Positions 41,392 to 51,376 of a DNA stretch of 64,000 nt are shown here, piece after piece. The position numbers and the translations under genes were made by a program. Positions within the stretch are counted from its first letter, which is position 1. Every line of letters begins with the position of its first letter. The notes under the pieces were generated by a model. The model made no database searches, had not been told where the DNA came from, and saw only the letters and a list, made by a program, of their open reading frames with translations. The DNA is from Variovorax sp. Sphag1AA (lineage in GTDB: Bacteria; Pseudomonadota; Gammaproteobacteria; Burkholderiales; Burkholderiaceae_C), in the NCBI RefSeq assembly GCF_014192575.1, contig NZ_JACHYC010000001.1, positions 248,001 to 312,000 of the forward strand, given 5' to 3'.

Positions 41392-42363
41392 ATGAAGAAA
41401 TTTCCGGTGGAGGCGAGCCTTCTTCTCGTCGATGACGATCCCGGCATCATCCAGGTGCTGAGTCGGATACTTTCTGATTACTCCACCCTTCGATTCGCCA
41501 CCAGCGGTGCCGACGCACTGCAACTGAGCAAAGAGGCGACGCCCGATCTGATCCTGCTCGACGCGCAGATGGGCGACATGAGCGGCCTCCAGGTCTGCGA
41601 GGCGCTCAAGGCAGACCCGGCGCTGGCCGACGTACCGGTGATCTTCGTCAGCAGCCACCAGGAATCCGAACTCGAAGTCGCGGTCCTGCAGATGGGCGCG
41701 GTCGACTTCATCCGCAAGCCGTTCAATGCGCAGCAGGTGCTGGCGCGGGTCAATACGCAACTCAAGCTCAAGCGGCTGTCGGACGACCTGCGGCGGCTGT
41801 CGCGCGTCGACGGCCTGACCGGGCTGGCAAACGAAACCGCTTACGCCGAGACCGTTGCGCGCGAGAGCGCCCGCGCGGCGGAGGCAGGGCAGTCCATTTC
41901 CGTCGTACGGGTCGAGGTCGACTTCTTCCAGTCCTTCGAAGCGCTCTACGACCGCAAGGCGACCGATGCCTGCCTCGCGGCTGTCGGCGATGCGCTGCGC
42001 CGCAGCATGCGCCGGCCGGGCGATGTCGCCGCACGGCTCGATCGCGAGCGCTTCGCGATGGTTCTCCCCGACACATCCGCCGACGATGCGCTGCATGTGG
42101 CCAACCGCGTGCTGCGTGCGGTTGAGACACTCGACATCGGTCACCAGGGGTCCGCGGTTTCGCGCCATGTGACCTGCAGCGCGGGCGTGGCCTGCCTCGA
42201 TGTGGCGCGACGCGACGAGCTGGCTGCTGCAGGCGTCGAAGCAATCGGCGCGCTGGCTGCAGCGGCCACGAAGGCGCTTGAGGCGGCGATCGCAGCCGGC
42301 CGCGCGCAGGCCGCGATCGCGGCTCCTGATGCAGCGCCGGCGCCTGTCGCCGACGAAGGCTGA
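41392..42363 (+). CDS. Response regulator with degenerate GGDEF domain
   Basis: Protein of 323 residues from ATG 41392. Residues 7-125 are a receiver domain with the acidic pocket LLVDDDPG, phospho-acceptor Asp57 (LILLDAQMG) and Lys in FIRKPFN. Residues about 135-290 have the fold of GGDEF (DGLTGLANETAYAETVARE) but the active-site loop is DRERF instead of GGDEF (ARLDRERFAMVLP, about residue 216). It therefore probably does not make c-di-GMP; it may bind GTP or a partner. An Ala-rich tail follows. It lies 8 nt before a hybrid kinase gene, its likely partner. Confidence 0.88.
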   Translation: MKKFPVEASLLLVDDDPGIIQVLSRILSDYSTLRFATSGADALQLSKEATPDLILLDAQMGDMSGLQVCEALKADPALADVPVIFVSSHQESELEVAVLQMGAVDFIRKPFNAQQVLARVNTQLKLKRLSDDLRRLSRVDGLTGLANETAYAETVARESARAAEAGQSISVVRVEVDFFQSFEALYDRKATDACLAAVGDALRRSMRRPGDVAARLDRERFAMVLPDTSADDALHVANRVLRAVETLDIGHQGSAVSRHVTCSAGVACLDVARRDELAAAGVEAIGALAAAATKALEAAIAAGRAQAAIAAPDAAPAPVADEG

Positions 42364-42371
42364 ACAGTCCC

Positions 42372-45300
42372 GTGGGGATTCGTGAGTTCGCGCGGTCCCT
42401 GGTCTGGCTGATCGTCGGCCTTTGCGGCGCAATGGGCGCCGCGCTGTTGCAGTCCCAATACAACGAGTCGCTGGCGAAGGAGCGCTTCGATACGCTCGCG
42501 CGGCGTGCGGTCGAACAACTCGCCGCCCGCATGAAAAGCTACGAGACCGGGCTGCGCAGCACGCGCGGCGCGGTCATCGCCGCAGGCGGGGAGAGCGGTA
42601 TCACCCGCTTGCGCTTCGCCCAGTTCATGGCTTCGCGCGATATCGAGCGAGAGTTCCCCGGGTCGGGTGGATTCGGCTACATCCGGCGCGTGCCCGTCGG
42701 GCAGGAAGCCGCCTTCGTTGCCGCGGCGCGTCTCGACGGCAAGCCGGATTTCCGCGTCCACCAGCTTGGTCCCAACGACGGTGAGCGCTTCGTCGTCCAG
42801 TATTTCGAGCCGGGCGATTCGACCAGCCCCGCCATCGGTCTCGACCTCGGTTCGGAGCCGAAGCGGCGCGCGGCGGTGGAACGCGCAACGCAAAGCGGCG
42901 AGACCACGATCACTGCGCCGATCACGCTGGTGCAGTTGGAGGCGGACAGCGTCAAGTTGCGATCGGTGCTGATGCTGCTGCCGATCTATCGCGCCGAGGC
43001 GCAGCTCGGCAGGCTCCAGCAGCGGCAGCGCAAGTCGTCGGCGGCGCGCGGCACGCCCGACGACGTCTTCGGCTGGGCCTATACGCCGCTTCGTGTCGAC
43101 GAAGTGCTCAAAGGCTTCGATTTCCAGGGCGGTGAGTTCGCGATGTCGCTGGTCGATGCGACGCCCGGCGCGCCCCGCGAACGCTTCTTCAGGTCGCCGC
43201 GGCAACTGGATGTGCAGCAGACCGACTACCAGACCACGCTGCCGCTGCCGCTATACGGACGAACCTGGCAGGTCGAGATCATTTCGCAGCCGCGATTCAT
43301 CAACCAGCTCAACCTGCGCAGCCCGTGGGCGATCCTGCTGATCGGCTCGGTGCTCGCACTTCTGTTCGCGCTGTTGTCGTTCGTCGAGCAGGTCACCCAG
43401 CGCCGCAAGGAGCGCGAAGGCGAGCAGCGATCGCGCCTCGCGGCCATCGTGACCAGCTCCAACGACGCAGTCATCGGCTGCAGGCTCGACGGCCGGATCA
43501 CCGACTGGAATGCCGCGGCCGCGAAGATCTTCGGCTACAGCGCGGAAGAAGTGCAGGGCCAGACGCTGCAGTCGCTGCTGCTGCCGCCCGACTACGTACA
43601 GGAAGAGGAGACGCTGCTGCGGCACATCGCCGATGGCAAGTCGGTTGCCGCGTTCGAGACCTTCCGGCGGCACCGCGACGGTTCGCCGGTGGCGGTGTCG
43701 GTGGCCGCGGCGCCGATCCGCTCGGCCGATGGCCGCGTCATCGGTGTGGCCGAGACGATGCGCGACATCACGCACGAGAAGGCCACCAAGGCGCACATCC
43801 TCGAACTGAACGCCACGCTCGAGCATCAGGTGCAGGAGCGCACCGCCGAGCTGGCCGCGCTTTCGCAGCGCGAGCGCGCGATCCTTGAAGGGGCGGCCAG
43901 CGCGATCATCGCGACCGACGTGCGCGGCGTGGTGACGTTGTTCAATCCAGCCGCGGAGGCCTTGCTCGGCTACACGGCCGCAGAGGTCGTCGACCGCATG
44001 GAGATGAACAGCTTCCACGATGCGTTCGAAGTCCACGGCCGAACGATGGCGCTCACGACCGAGATGGGCCGTCCGTTGCAAGCAGGGGAAGTCTTCGCGC
44101 CCGCGCCAGGCACCGGACGTGCGCAGGCCCGGGAGTGGACCTACGTGCGGAAAGACGGCCGCCGCGTCCCCGTGCACCTGAACGTGAGTCCGCTGCGCGA
44201 TGCGGAAGGCACGGTGGTCGGCTTCATCGCGATCGCGGCCGATCTCTCCGAACGCAAGGTGGCGGAGCATCGACTGCGTTCGAACGAGCGCTTCATGCGG
44301 ATCGTGACGGACAACATTCCGGGCGTGGTGGCCTACTGGACGCCGGACCTGCGTTGCACCTTCGCGAACAACGCGCACGAGCGTTGGCTCGGCCGCAAAT
44401 CCGCGGAGATGGCCGGCATCACGATGGAAGAGCTTCTCGGGCCGGTGCGCCTCGGCGAGAACCAGCCCCTGATTCGCGCGGTGCTGGCCGGCGAGGACCA
44501 GCGCGTGATGCGCACCCGCACGATGACCGATGGCACCGTCGTGCACTACTGGCTGCACTTCATCCCCGACCGCGACGATGCGGGCGTCGTGCAGGGCTTC
44601 ATCACCGTGGCGGTGGACGTGACCGACATGCGCGAGGCACAGGCGCAGCTCGAGCAACTCAACGAGGCGCTCAACGAGCGCAGCGCGCAGGCGGAATCCG
44701 CGAGCAAGGCCAAGAGCGAATTCCTCGCGAACATGAGCCATGAGATCCGCTCGCCGCTCAACACCGTGCTGGGGCTGGCCTACCTGCTGCGCCAGACCGA
44801 GCTCGACGAACGCCAGCGGGAACTGCTCAAGCGGATCCAGACCGCCAGCACTGCATTGCTGGGCGTCATCAACGACATCCTCGACATCTCGAAGATCGAG
44901 GCGGGCGAGATGGTGATCGACGAGACCGAGTTCGGCCTGCGCGAGCTGCTCGAAGGCGTGATCGAGATGGCCGGAGTCGTGGCCAACAACAAGGACATCG
45001 CGCTGCGTCTCGATGCGGATGAAGACCTGCCCGACCGGCTTCGCGGCGACGTCACCCGCATCCGGCAGATTCTGGTGAACCTGCTGAGCAACGCGGTCAA
45101 GTTCACCGCGAAAGGCTCCGTCCGTCTGAACGTACAGGCGCTGGCGCGCGACGAGCATCACGTACGGCTGCGCCTCTCGGTGACGGACACGGGCATTGGC
45201 ATCGAGCCCGCGCTGCTCGACCGCCTGTTCACCCCCTTCACGCAGGCCGATTCATCGACGACACGCCGCTTCGGCGGCACTGGGCTGGGTTTGTCCATCG

Positions 45301-46499
45301 TCAGGCAACTTGCCGAGCTGATGGGCGGCGAGATCGGCGTGAGCAGCACGCCAGGCGTGGGCAGCGAGTTCTGGGTCGTCCTGCCGCTTGCCACGGCCGG
45401 TGACGACGACGTATTTCCGATGCCCGACGAACCGCACCCGCTTCGGCGGCTCGAGGATGTTCGCGTGCTCGTGGTGGACGACAGCAAGATCAACCTCGAC
45501 GTGTGCCGCCATATCCTCGAGAGCGAGGGTGCCCGCGTGAGCCTGGCTTCCGACGGCGCCGAGGCGGTCGGGCGCTTGCGTACCGCGCCCGATGCCTTCG
45601 ACGCGGTGCTGATGGACGTCCACATGCCCGTGCTTGACGGCAACGAGGCGACGCGCCGCATCCGCGGCGAGCTGGGGTTGCGCGATCTGCCGGTGATCGC
45701 CCTGACCGCGAGCGCGCTGGTCTCCGAGCGCGATCGTGCGTTGGAGGCCGGCATGACGGACTTCATCAGCAAGCCTTTCGAGGTCGAGGCGCTGATTCGC
45801 ACCGTCCGCCGTTGCGTGGCGCGCGTGCGGGGCGAGCAGCCCGCTGCAATCGTCCAACCGGCTCCGGCGGGCGCAGAACTGCCGCTGGATTGGCCCCGGA
45901 TCGAGGGCATCGACGCAGGCGATGCCTTTGCGCGGCTGGTCGGAGACAAGGTGCTGCTGCTCAGCGTGCTGCGTGGGCTTCTGAACGAATACGGCGATCT
46001 GGCTACGAGCATTGGGGTGCCGGAAGAAGACAGCACGGGAGAGGCCCTCCGGGCGCGGCTGCACAAGCTTCAGGGTAGCGCCGGCGTGATCGGTGCCCGC
46101 GAAGTCCGGCAGGCGGCGCTTGACGGTGAAACGGCGCTGAAGGCTGGCGATCGGGCCGCGACCGAGCGGGCACTGCATGCGCTGAGTTCGGCGCTGCAAA
46201 CGCTCGAAACATCGGCCCGCCTGTGGCTTTTTGCGCCGGTGCACGCGCAGGAATCGCAAGAGGCTCAGGCGCTCGACCCCGAGGGGCTCGCGTTGCTGGT
46301 CGATGCACTCGACCGGCAGGACCTCGCCGCCATGCCCTGGTTCGAGGAACTCGGCCCTGCGCTGCGTTCCGCGCTCGGCGACGATCGCTTCGCCGAGCTT
46401 GACGGCGCGGTCCGTTCGCTCCAGTTCCGACGTGCCGCCACGCTGATGCGCGACGTGTCGCTGGTCAACGACGCAGAAGCAGCCGCCCGTACACCGTGA
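42372..46499 (+). CDS. Hybrid sensor histidine kinase (CHASE, PAS, HisKA, HATPase, receiver, HPt)
   Basis: Protein of 1375 residues from a GTG at 42372. An N-terminal membrane span (LVWLIVGLCGAMGAALL) and a second at about residue 315-340 enclose a CHASE-like sensor (FAQFMASRDIEREFPGSGG). Three PAS domains follow (about 355-480, 500-630, 635-760). The HisKA box is FLANMSHEIRSPLN (His about 790), then ATPase motifs NLLSNAVKFT, DTGIGI and GGTGLGLSI. A receiver (VLVVDDSKIN, phospho-Asp about 1081 in LMDVHMPVLDG) and an HPt domain (LHKLQGSAGVIGA, His about 1230) complete a phosphorelay. It probably signals to the response regulator encoded just upstream. Confidence 0.93.
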   Translation: MGIREFARSLVWLIVGLCGAMGAALLQSQYNESLAKERFDTLARRAVEQLAARMKSYETGLRSTRGAVIAAGGESGITRLRFAQFMASRDIEREFPGSGGFGYIRRVPVGQEAAFVAAARLDGKPDFRVHQLGPNDGERFVVQYFEPGDSTSPAIGLDLGSEPKRRAAVERATQSGETTITAPITLVQLEADSVKLRSVLMLLPIYRAEAQLGRLQQRQRKSSAARGTPDDVFGWAYTPLRVDEVLKGFDFQGGEFAMSLVDATPGAPRERFFRSPRQLDVQQTDYQTTLPLPLYGRTWQVEIISQPRFINQLNLRSPWAILLIGSVLALLFALLSFVEQVTQRRKEREGEQRSRLAAIVTSSNDAVIGCRLDGRITDWNAAAAKIFGYSAEEVQGQTLQSLLLPPDYVQEEETLLRHIADGKSVAAFETFRRHRDGSPVAVSVAAAPIRSADGRVIGVAETMRDITHEKATKAHILELNATLEHQVQERTAELAALSQRERAILEGAASAIIATDVRGVVTLFNPAAEALLGYTAAEVVDRMEMNSFHDAFEVHGRTMALTTEMGRPLQAGEVFAPAPGTGRAQAREWTYVRKDGRRVPVHLNVSPLRDAEGTVVGFIAIAADLSERKVAEHRLRSNERFMRIVTDNIPGVVAYWTPDLRCTFANNAHERWLGRKSAEMAGITMEELLGPVRLGENQPLIRAVLAGEDQRVMRTRTMTDGTVVHYWLHFIPDRDDAGVVQGFITVAVDVTDMREAQAQLEQLNEALNERSAQAESASKAKSEFLANMSHEIRSPLNTVLGLAYLLRQTELDERQRELLKRIQTASTALLGVINDILDISKIEAGEMVIDETEFGLRELLEGVIEMAGVVANNKDIALRLDADEDLPDRLRGDVTRIRQILVNLLSNAVKFTAKGSVRLNVQALARDEHHVRLRLSVTDTGIGIEPALLDRLFTPFTQADSSTTRRFGGTGLGLSIVRQLAELMGGEIGVSSTPGVGSEFWVVLPLATAGDDDVFPMPDEPHPLRRLEDVRVLVVDDSKINLDVCRHILESEGARVSLASDGAEAVGRLRTAPDAFDAVLMDVHMPVLDGNEATRRIRGELGLRDLPVIALTASALVSERDRALEAGMTDFISKPFEVEALIRTVRRCVARVRGEQPAAIVQPAPAGAELPLDWPRIEGIDAGDAFARLVGDKVLLLSVLRGLLNEYGDLATSIGVPEEDSTGEALRARLHKLQGSAGVIGAREVRQAALDGETALKAGDRAATERALHALSSALQTLETSARLWLFAPVHAQESQEAQALDPEGLALLVDALDRQDLAAMPWFEELGPALRSALGDDRFAELDGAVRSLQFRRAATLMRDVSLVNDAEAAARTP

Positions 46500-46821
46500 G
46501 GTTGAGCAGCGCGACGAATGCACCCAGCACCATCTGCACGCCGCGCGTGAGCCCTTCCGGGTAGATCGCCGCGAGCAGGTAATGCTCGATGAAGCCGCCT
46601 TCGTAGCCGGCCAGGCCGGCCGCGCGGCGGAATTCGTTCTCCAGCGGGGTGAGCGGGCAGATCCCGCCCGACCATTCGATCCAGATCGCCCAGGCAACGG
46701 CCGGCAGGTGCAGCCATGCGAGCCGAGGCCAGCGCCAGACCGCCGCGCCGCCCACCAGCACGAAGAGGATGAAAGCGCCGTGCAGCACCAGCACGCCGTC
46801 TGCGAGGACACGGTCAAGCAT
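46465..46821 (-). CDS. DUF2784 family small membrane protein
   Basis: Protein of 118 residues with three or four transmembrane segments ([36 protein letters not shown]). The ICPLTPLEN motif is characteristic of DUF2784. Function unknown; the location is the inner membrane. Its 3' end overlaps the kinase gene by 35 nt on the opposite strand. Confidence 0.85.
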   Translation of the reverse strand: MLDRVLADGVLVLHGAFILFVLVGGAAVWRWPRLAWLHLPAVAWAIWIEWSGGICPLTPLENEFRRAAGLAGYEGGFIEHYLLAAIYPEGLTRGVQMVLGAFVALLNLTVYGRLLLRR

Positions 46822-46844
46822 GGGGTGGGATTCTTCCCCAAACC

Positions 46845-46850
46845 TATAAT
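46845..46850 (+). promoter_or_regulatory. -10 box of the likely alaS promoter
   Basis: A perfect TATAAT 99 nt before the alaS start. No good -35 box is seen at 17 nt, so the promoter may be weak or activator-dependent. Confidence 0.4.
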
Positions 46851-46949
46851 CGAATGTTCAAGCAGATCAAGCAGTTAGGTGGGTTCGATGCGTGGCGCAA
46901 GGCGCCAGTTTCACGACGCAGACCGCCTCTGCAACAAGCCAATTCCAAG

Positions 46950-49586
46950 ATGAGCCAGCCCACCTTCAGCGTTGCCGACATTCGCAAGACGTTCCTCGAA
47001 TTCTTCGAGAGCAAGGGCCACACCGTGGTGCCCTCCAGTTCGCTGGTCCCGGGCAACGACCCCACCCTGATGTTCACGAACTCCGGCATGGTGCAGTTCA
47101 AGGACGTGTTCCTCGGCAGCGACAAGCGCCCCTACGTGCGCGCAGCGTCCGTCCAGGCGTGCCTTCGCGCAGGCGGCAAGCACAACGACCTCGAAAACGT
47201 GGGCTACACCGCGCGCCACCACACCTTCTTCGAGATGTTGGGCAACTGGAGCTTCGGCGACTACTTCAAGCGCGAATCGCTCAAGTGGGGCTGGGAACTG
47301 CTGACCCAGGTCTTCAAGCTGCCGGCCGATCGCCTGCTGGCCACCGTCTACCACGAGGACGAAGAGGCCTACGACATCTGGACCAAGGAAATCGGCCTTC
47401 CGCCCGAGCGCGTGATCCGCATCGGCGACAACAAGGGCGGCAAGTACAAGTCCGACAACTTCTGGATGATGGCCGACACCGGCCCCTGCGGCCCGTGCAG
47501 CGAAATCTTCTACGACCACGGCCCGGAAATCCCCGGCGGCCCTCCGGGCAGCCCTGATGAAGACGGTGACCGCTTCATCGAGATCTGGAACCACGTGTTC
47601 ATGCAGTTCGACATGAAGGAAGACGGCAGCGTCGTGAAGCTGCCCGCGCCCTGCGTCGACACCGGCATGGGGCTGGAACGCCTCGCGGCCATCCTGCAGC
47701 ACGTCCATAGCAACTACCAGATCGATCTGTTCGATGCGCTCATCAAGGCCGCGGCGCGCGAAACGGGTTGCGCCGACATCGGCAACAACTCGCTGAAGGT
47801 CATTGCAGACCACATCCGCGCGACCGCGTTCCTCGTGGCCGATGGCGTGATCCCCTCGAACGAAGGTCGCGGCTACGTGCAGCGCCGCATCGTCCGGCGT
47901 GCCATCCGCCATGGCTACAAGCTGGGTCAGAAGAAGCCGTTCTTCCACAAGCTGGTGCCTGATCTCGTCGCGCTGATGGGCGACGCCTATCCCAAGCTGC
48001 GCGCCGACGCGCAACGCATCACCGACACGCTGAAGGCCGAGGAAGAGCGCTTCTTCGAGACGCTCGCCAACGGCATGGAAATCCTCGACGCAGCCCTCGC
48101 CGACGACGCGAAGGTGCTGCCGGGTGACGTGGCCTTCAAGCTGCACGACACCTACGGCTTCCCGCTCGACCTCTCGGCAGACGTGTGCCGCGAGCGCGGT
48201 GTGGCGGTGGACGAAGCCGGCTTCAACGCAGCGATGGAGCGCCAGAAGGCCGCTGGTCGCGCGGCCGGCAAGTTCAAGATGGAGCGCGCCGTCGAATACA
48301 CCGGCGCGGGCAACGTCTTCACCGGGTACGAACACTTGGAAGAGAAGGCGAAGGTCGCCGCGCTGTACTTCGAGGGCGCGCCTGTTCAGCAACTGAGCGA
48401 AGGCCAGTCCGGCATCGTCGTGCTCGACACCACCCCGTTCTATGCCGAGAGCGGCGGCCAGGTCGGCGACCAGGGCGTGCTCGCCGCCGAGGGCGTGCAG
48501 TTCGGCGTCGACGACACCCAGAAGATCAAGGCCGACGTGTTCGGCCATCACGGCACGCAGACGCAGGGCACCCTCAAGGTCGGCGATGCCGTGACCGCCC
48601 GCGTCGACACCGCGCTGCGCGCGGCGACGATGCGCAACCACAGCGTCACCCACCTGATGCACAAGGCGCTGCGCGAAGTGCTCGGCGGCCATGTCCAGCA
48701 GAAGGGCTCGCTGGTCGATGCCGACAAGACGCGCTTCGACTTCGCGCACAACGCGCCGGTCACACAGGAACAGATCACCGAGATCGAACGCCGCGTGAAC
48801 GCTGAGATCCTCGCCAACGAGGCGACGCAGGCCCGCGTGATGGACATGGAGTCGGCGCAGAAGACCGGCGCCGTGATGCTCTTCGGCGAGAAGTACGGCG
48901 AAACCGTCCGCGTGCTCGACATCGGCAGCAGCCGCGAGCTGTGCGGCGGCACGCACGTTGCGCGCACCGGCGACATCGGCATGTTCAAGATCGTGAGCGA
49001 AGGCGGCGTGGCTGCCGGCGTGCGCCGTATCGAAGCGGTGACCGGCGCCAATGCGCTGGTCTACCTGCAGCAGCTCGAAGCCACCGTGAACAGCGCCGCG
49101 GCGACGCTGAAGGCGCCGGTTTCCGAACTGCAGCCGCGCCTTTCGCAAGTGCTCGAACAGGTTCGCGCGCTGGAGCGCGAAGTAGGCGCTCTGAAGGGCA
49201 AGCTCGCTTCGTCGAAGGGCGACGAACTGGTCGCGCAGGCGGTCGACGTGAACGGCATCAAGGTGCTCGCGGCCAAGCTCGACGGCGCCGATGCCAAGAC
49301 GCTGCGTGACACGATGGACAAGCTCAAGGACAAGCTCAAGACCGCGGCCATCGTGCTTGCGGCCGTCGATGGCGCCAAGGTGCAGCTCGCGGCCGGCGTC
49401 ACGTCCGACACCATGGGCAAGGTCAAGGCTGGCGAGCTGGTCAACTTCGTCGCTCAGCAGGTGGGCGGCAAGGGTGGCGGCAAGCCGGACATGGCGATGG
49501 CGGGCGGCACCGATGCCGCAGGCGTTCCGGCCGCGCTGCAGTCTGTGCAGGGTTGGGTGGCGGAACGACTCCAAGCCAAGGGATGA
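46950..49586 (+). CDS. alaS: Alanyl-tRNA synthetase
   Basis: Protein of 878 residues, the usual length. The start is the ATG at 46950 ([14 protein letters not shown]), which fits the conserved N-terminus. Class II core motifs appear early ([35 protein letters not shown]). The editing domain has [12 protein letters not shown] and [13 protein letters not shown] with the zinc-binding residues, and the C-terminal C-Ala domain ends [14 protein letters not shown]. It charges tRNA-Ala and clears mischarged Ser or Gly. It overlaps the next gene by 4 nt. Confidence 0.97.
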   Translation: MSQPTFSVADIRKTFLEFFESKGHTVVPSSSLVPGNDPTLMFTNSGMVQFKDVFLGSDKRPYVRAASVQACLRAGGKHNDLENVGYTARHHTFFEMLGNWSFGDYFKRESLKWGWELLTQVFKLPADRLLATVYHEDEEAYDIWTKEIGLPPERVIRIGDNKGGKYKSDNFWMMADTGPCGPCSEIFYDHGPEIPGGPPGSPDEDGDRFIEIWNHVFMQFDMKEDGSVVKLPAPCVDTGMGLERLAAILQHVHSNYQIDLFDALIKAAARETGCADIGNNSLKVIADHIRATAFLVADGVIPSNEGRGYVQRRIVRRAIRHGYKLGQKKPFFHKLVPDLVALMGDAYPKLRADAQRITDTLKAEEERFFETLANGMEILDAALADDAKVLPGDVAFKLHDTYGFPLDLSADVCRERGVAVDEAGFNAAMERQKAAGRAAGKFKMERAVEYTGAGNVFTGYEHLEEKAKVAALYFEGAPVQQLSEGQSGIVVLDTTPFYAESGGQVGDQGVLAAEGVQFGVDDTQKIKADVFGHHGTQTQGTLKVGDAVTARVDTALRAATMRNHSVTHLMHKALREVLGGHVQQKGSLVDADKTRFDFAHNAPVTQEQITEIERRVNAEILANEATQARVMDMESAQKTGAVMLFGEKYGETVRVLDIGSSRELCGGTHVARTGDIGMFKIVSEGGVAAGVRRIEAVTGANALVYLQQLEATVNSAAATLKAPVSELQPRLSQVLEQVRALEREVGALKGKLASSKGDELVAQAVDVNGIKVLAAKLDGADAKTLRDTMDKLKDKLKTAAIVLAAVDGAKVQLAAGVTSDTMGKVKAGELVNFVAQQVGGKGGGKPDMAMAGGTDAAGVPAALQSVQGWVAERLQAKG

Positions 49587-50599
49587 ACGAGGAGTCGGCA
49601 GTCGACGTCCTCGTGATGGGGGCGGGCGCGGTCGGGTGCTACATCGGGGGCAGTCTTGCGGCCGCGGGTGTTCGCGTCGGCTTCGTCGGACGTCCCCGCG
49701 TGATCGGCGCGCTGGATTCGCGCGGGCTCACGCTGACCAATATCGAGGGGATCCGCCACCACGTGCCGCCGAGCCTGATGCGCGTCTATGAAAACGTCCC
49801 ATCGGGCGTTCGTCCGGCGCTGGTCCTCCTGACCGTCAAGAGTGGCGCGACCGCGGAAGCTGCGGCCGAGCTCGCGGCAAAGCTGCCCGCAGGCACCGCC
49901 GTGCTGTCGCTGCAGAACGGCATCTCGAATGCCGACATCGCCGCCGAAGCTGCGCCCAGGCTCAATGTCCTGCCGGCCATGGTTCCCTACAACATCGCTG
50001 AACTCGGCCCTGGGGCCTTTCATCGAGGCACCGTCGGCCGCCTGGCTGCAAAGGACGATCCGGTGCTCCGCCGCTGGGTGGCGGTGTTCGAGCGGGCGGG
50101 GGTGCCCATCGACCTGCATGCCGACCTCCTGGCGGTGCAGTGGGGCAAGCTGCTGATGAACCTCAACAACCCGGTGAACGCGTTGTCGGGGCTGCCGCTG
50201 CGCGACGAACTGTTGAAGCGCGACTATCGCCGCTGCCTTGCCGCGCTGATGGACGAGGCGCTGAGTGCGCTCGGCAACGCGGGCATTGCGCCGGCGCAGC
50301 TCGCGGCGGTGCCGGCGCACAAGCTGCCGGGCATCCTGCGCCTGCCGACCCCGCTGTTCCGGCTGGTGGCTGCGCGCATGTTGCGCATCGACGCGAAGGC
50401 GCGGTCGAGCATGGCGGACGACCTCGCGCTTGGCCGTCGGACCGAGATCGATGCGCTTTGCGGCGAGGTGGTGCGCCTCGCGCGAAAGCACGGCGGTGAA
50501 GCTCCGCTCAACGCGAAGATGGTCGAGCTGGTCGAGGCGTGGCCGGAGCGCAAGGAACGCTGGCCGGCCGCCAAGCTCGCGTCCGAGCTCGGCCTCTAG
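49583..50599 (+). CDS. Ketopantoate reductase family (2-dehydropantoate 2-reductase-like)
   Basis: Protein of 338 residues. The N-terminal Rossmann fold shows [14 protein letters not shown]; the middle has [13 protein letters not shown] and [10 protein letters not shown], and the C-terminal helical domain [17 protein letters not shown] with the catalytic Lys and Asn. It would reduce 2-dehydropantoate or a related 2-keto acid with NADPH. ApbA/PanE paralogues with other substrates are common, so the pantothenate role is not certain. The start overlaps the alaS stop (ATGA). Confidence 0.85.
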   Translation: MNEESAVDVLVMGAGAVGCYIGGSLAAAGVRVGFVGRPRVIGALDSRGLTLTNIEGIRHHVPPSLMRVYENVPSGVRPALVLLTVKSGATAEAAAELAAKLPAGTAVLSLQNGISNADIAAEAAPRLNVLPAMVPYNIAELGPGAFHRGTVGRLAAKDDPVLRRWVAVFERAGVPIDLHADLLAVQWGKLLMNLNNPVNALSGLPLRDELLKRDYRRCLAALMDEALSALGNAGIAPAQLAAVPAHKLPGILRLPTPLFRLVAARMLRIDAKARSSMADDLALGRRTEIDALCGEVVRLARKHGGEAPLNAKMVELVEAWPERKERWPAAKLASELGL

Positions 50600-50609
50600 A
50601 TCGGCACGA

Positions 50610-51359
50610 TCAGGCTGTGTGGCCCGCAGGCGCGACGCTCGCGCCTTGTATGCGGTGCCGCTTGAGCGCGTCCGCCACGAACCCGCTGGCTTTCATTTCT
50701 TCGACGAAAGCCGATAGGGCGGCACCGGCTTCGGCGCCGCGGGAGGAGGGCGTTCCCATCGCCTGCTGGATCACCATGAATCGGCCGGGCAGCAGACGCA
50801 GGCCTGGCGTGCTCGCAGCTTCCGCTTCGAGGACCTGCCGGATTCCCGCTGCGACTTCGACCTGACCCGCGTTCAGGCTTTCCATCACGCCCTTCGCACC
50901 CTGCACGCGGACGACTTCCGCCTGCTTGATCTCGCGCGTCAGGAAGAGGTCATAGGCGCTGCCGACGCCGACCGCGATGGGCGTCCCGGCGCGGTCGACA
51001 TCCTCGTTGCGCTGCAAGGGCGATTGCGCCGGCACGAGGTAACTACCTTCGATCAACACATAGGGCGCGGTGAACTGCAAGCCTTCGCTGCGCGCCGGAT
51101 CGATCGCGAAGAAGCCGATGTCTGCCTGCTCGGTGCGCACTGCTTCGACCGAGGCAGCGGCTTTCTCGAAGACCACGAATTCGATCGCCACGCTGAGCCT
51201 GCGCGCGAACTCCCGCGCCAGATCGACCGAAACGCCGGCCGGTTCGCCGGTCGCGGGGTCCTTGCCAGCGAGGATCGGGTTGCCGAGATTGATCGAGGCG
51301 CGCAGGGCGCCGGTGGGCGTGAAGGCCGAGACGACGGCAGCGGGGAGGGTGGTGGTCAT
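50610..51359 (-). CDS. Solute-binding protein of family 3 (amino-acid ABC type), no obvious signal peptide
   Basis: Protein of 249 residues. It follows the SBP_bac_3 fold: LRASINLGNPILAGKDP, GVSVDLAREFARRL, VEAVRTEQADIGFFAIDPAR and FTAPYVLIEGSYLV. ATG at 51359 is the start that fits the fold, and the N-terminus (TTTLPAAVVSAFTPTGA) does not look like a signal peptide. No ABC permease or ATPase lies near. It may be cytosolic, or a longer upstream start may exist; upstream in-frame sequence overlaps the MFS gene and looks non-coding. Confidence 0.75.
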   Translation of the reverse strand: MTTTLPAAVVSAFTPTGALRASINLGNPILAGKDPATGEPAGVSVDLAREFARRLSVAIEFVVFEKAAASVEAVRTEQADIGFFAIDPARSEGLQFTAPYVLIEGSYLVPAQSPLQRNEDVDRAGTPIAVGVGSAYDLFLTREIKQAEVVRVQGAKGVMESLNAGQVEVAAGIRQVLEAEAASTPGLRLLPGRFMVIQQAMGTPSSRGAEAGAALSAFVEEMKASGFVADALKRHRIQGASVAPAGHTA

Positions 51360-51376
51360 CCCGCGATTCTGCCGCC

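Noticed and set aside
46911..49574. Minus-strand open frame of almost 890 codons opposite alaS
   Set aside because: Typical antisense shadow of a GC-rich gene; the sense protein is an unmistakable alanyl-tRNA synthetase.
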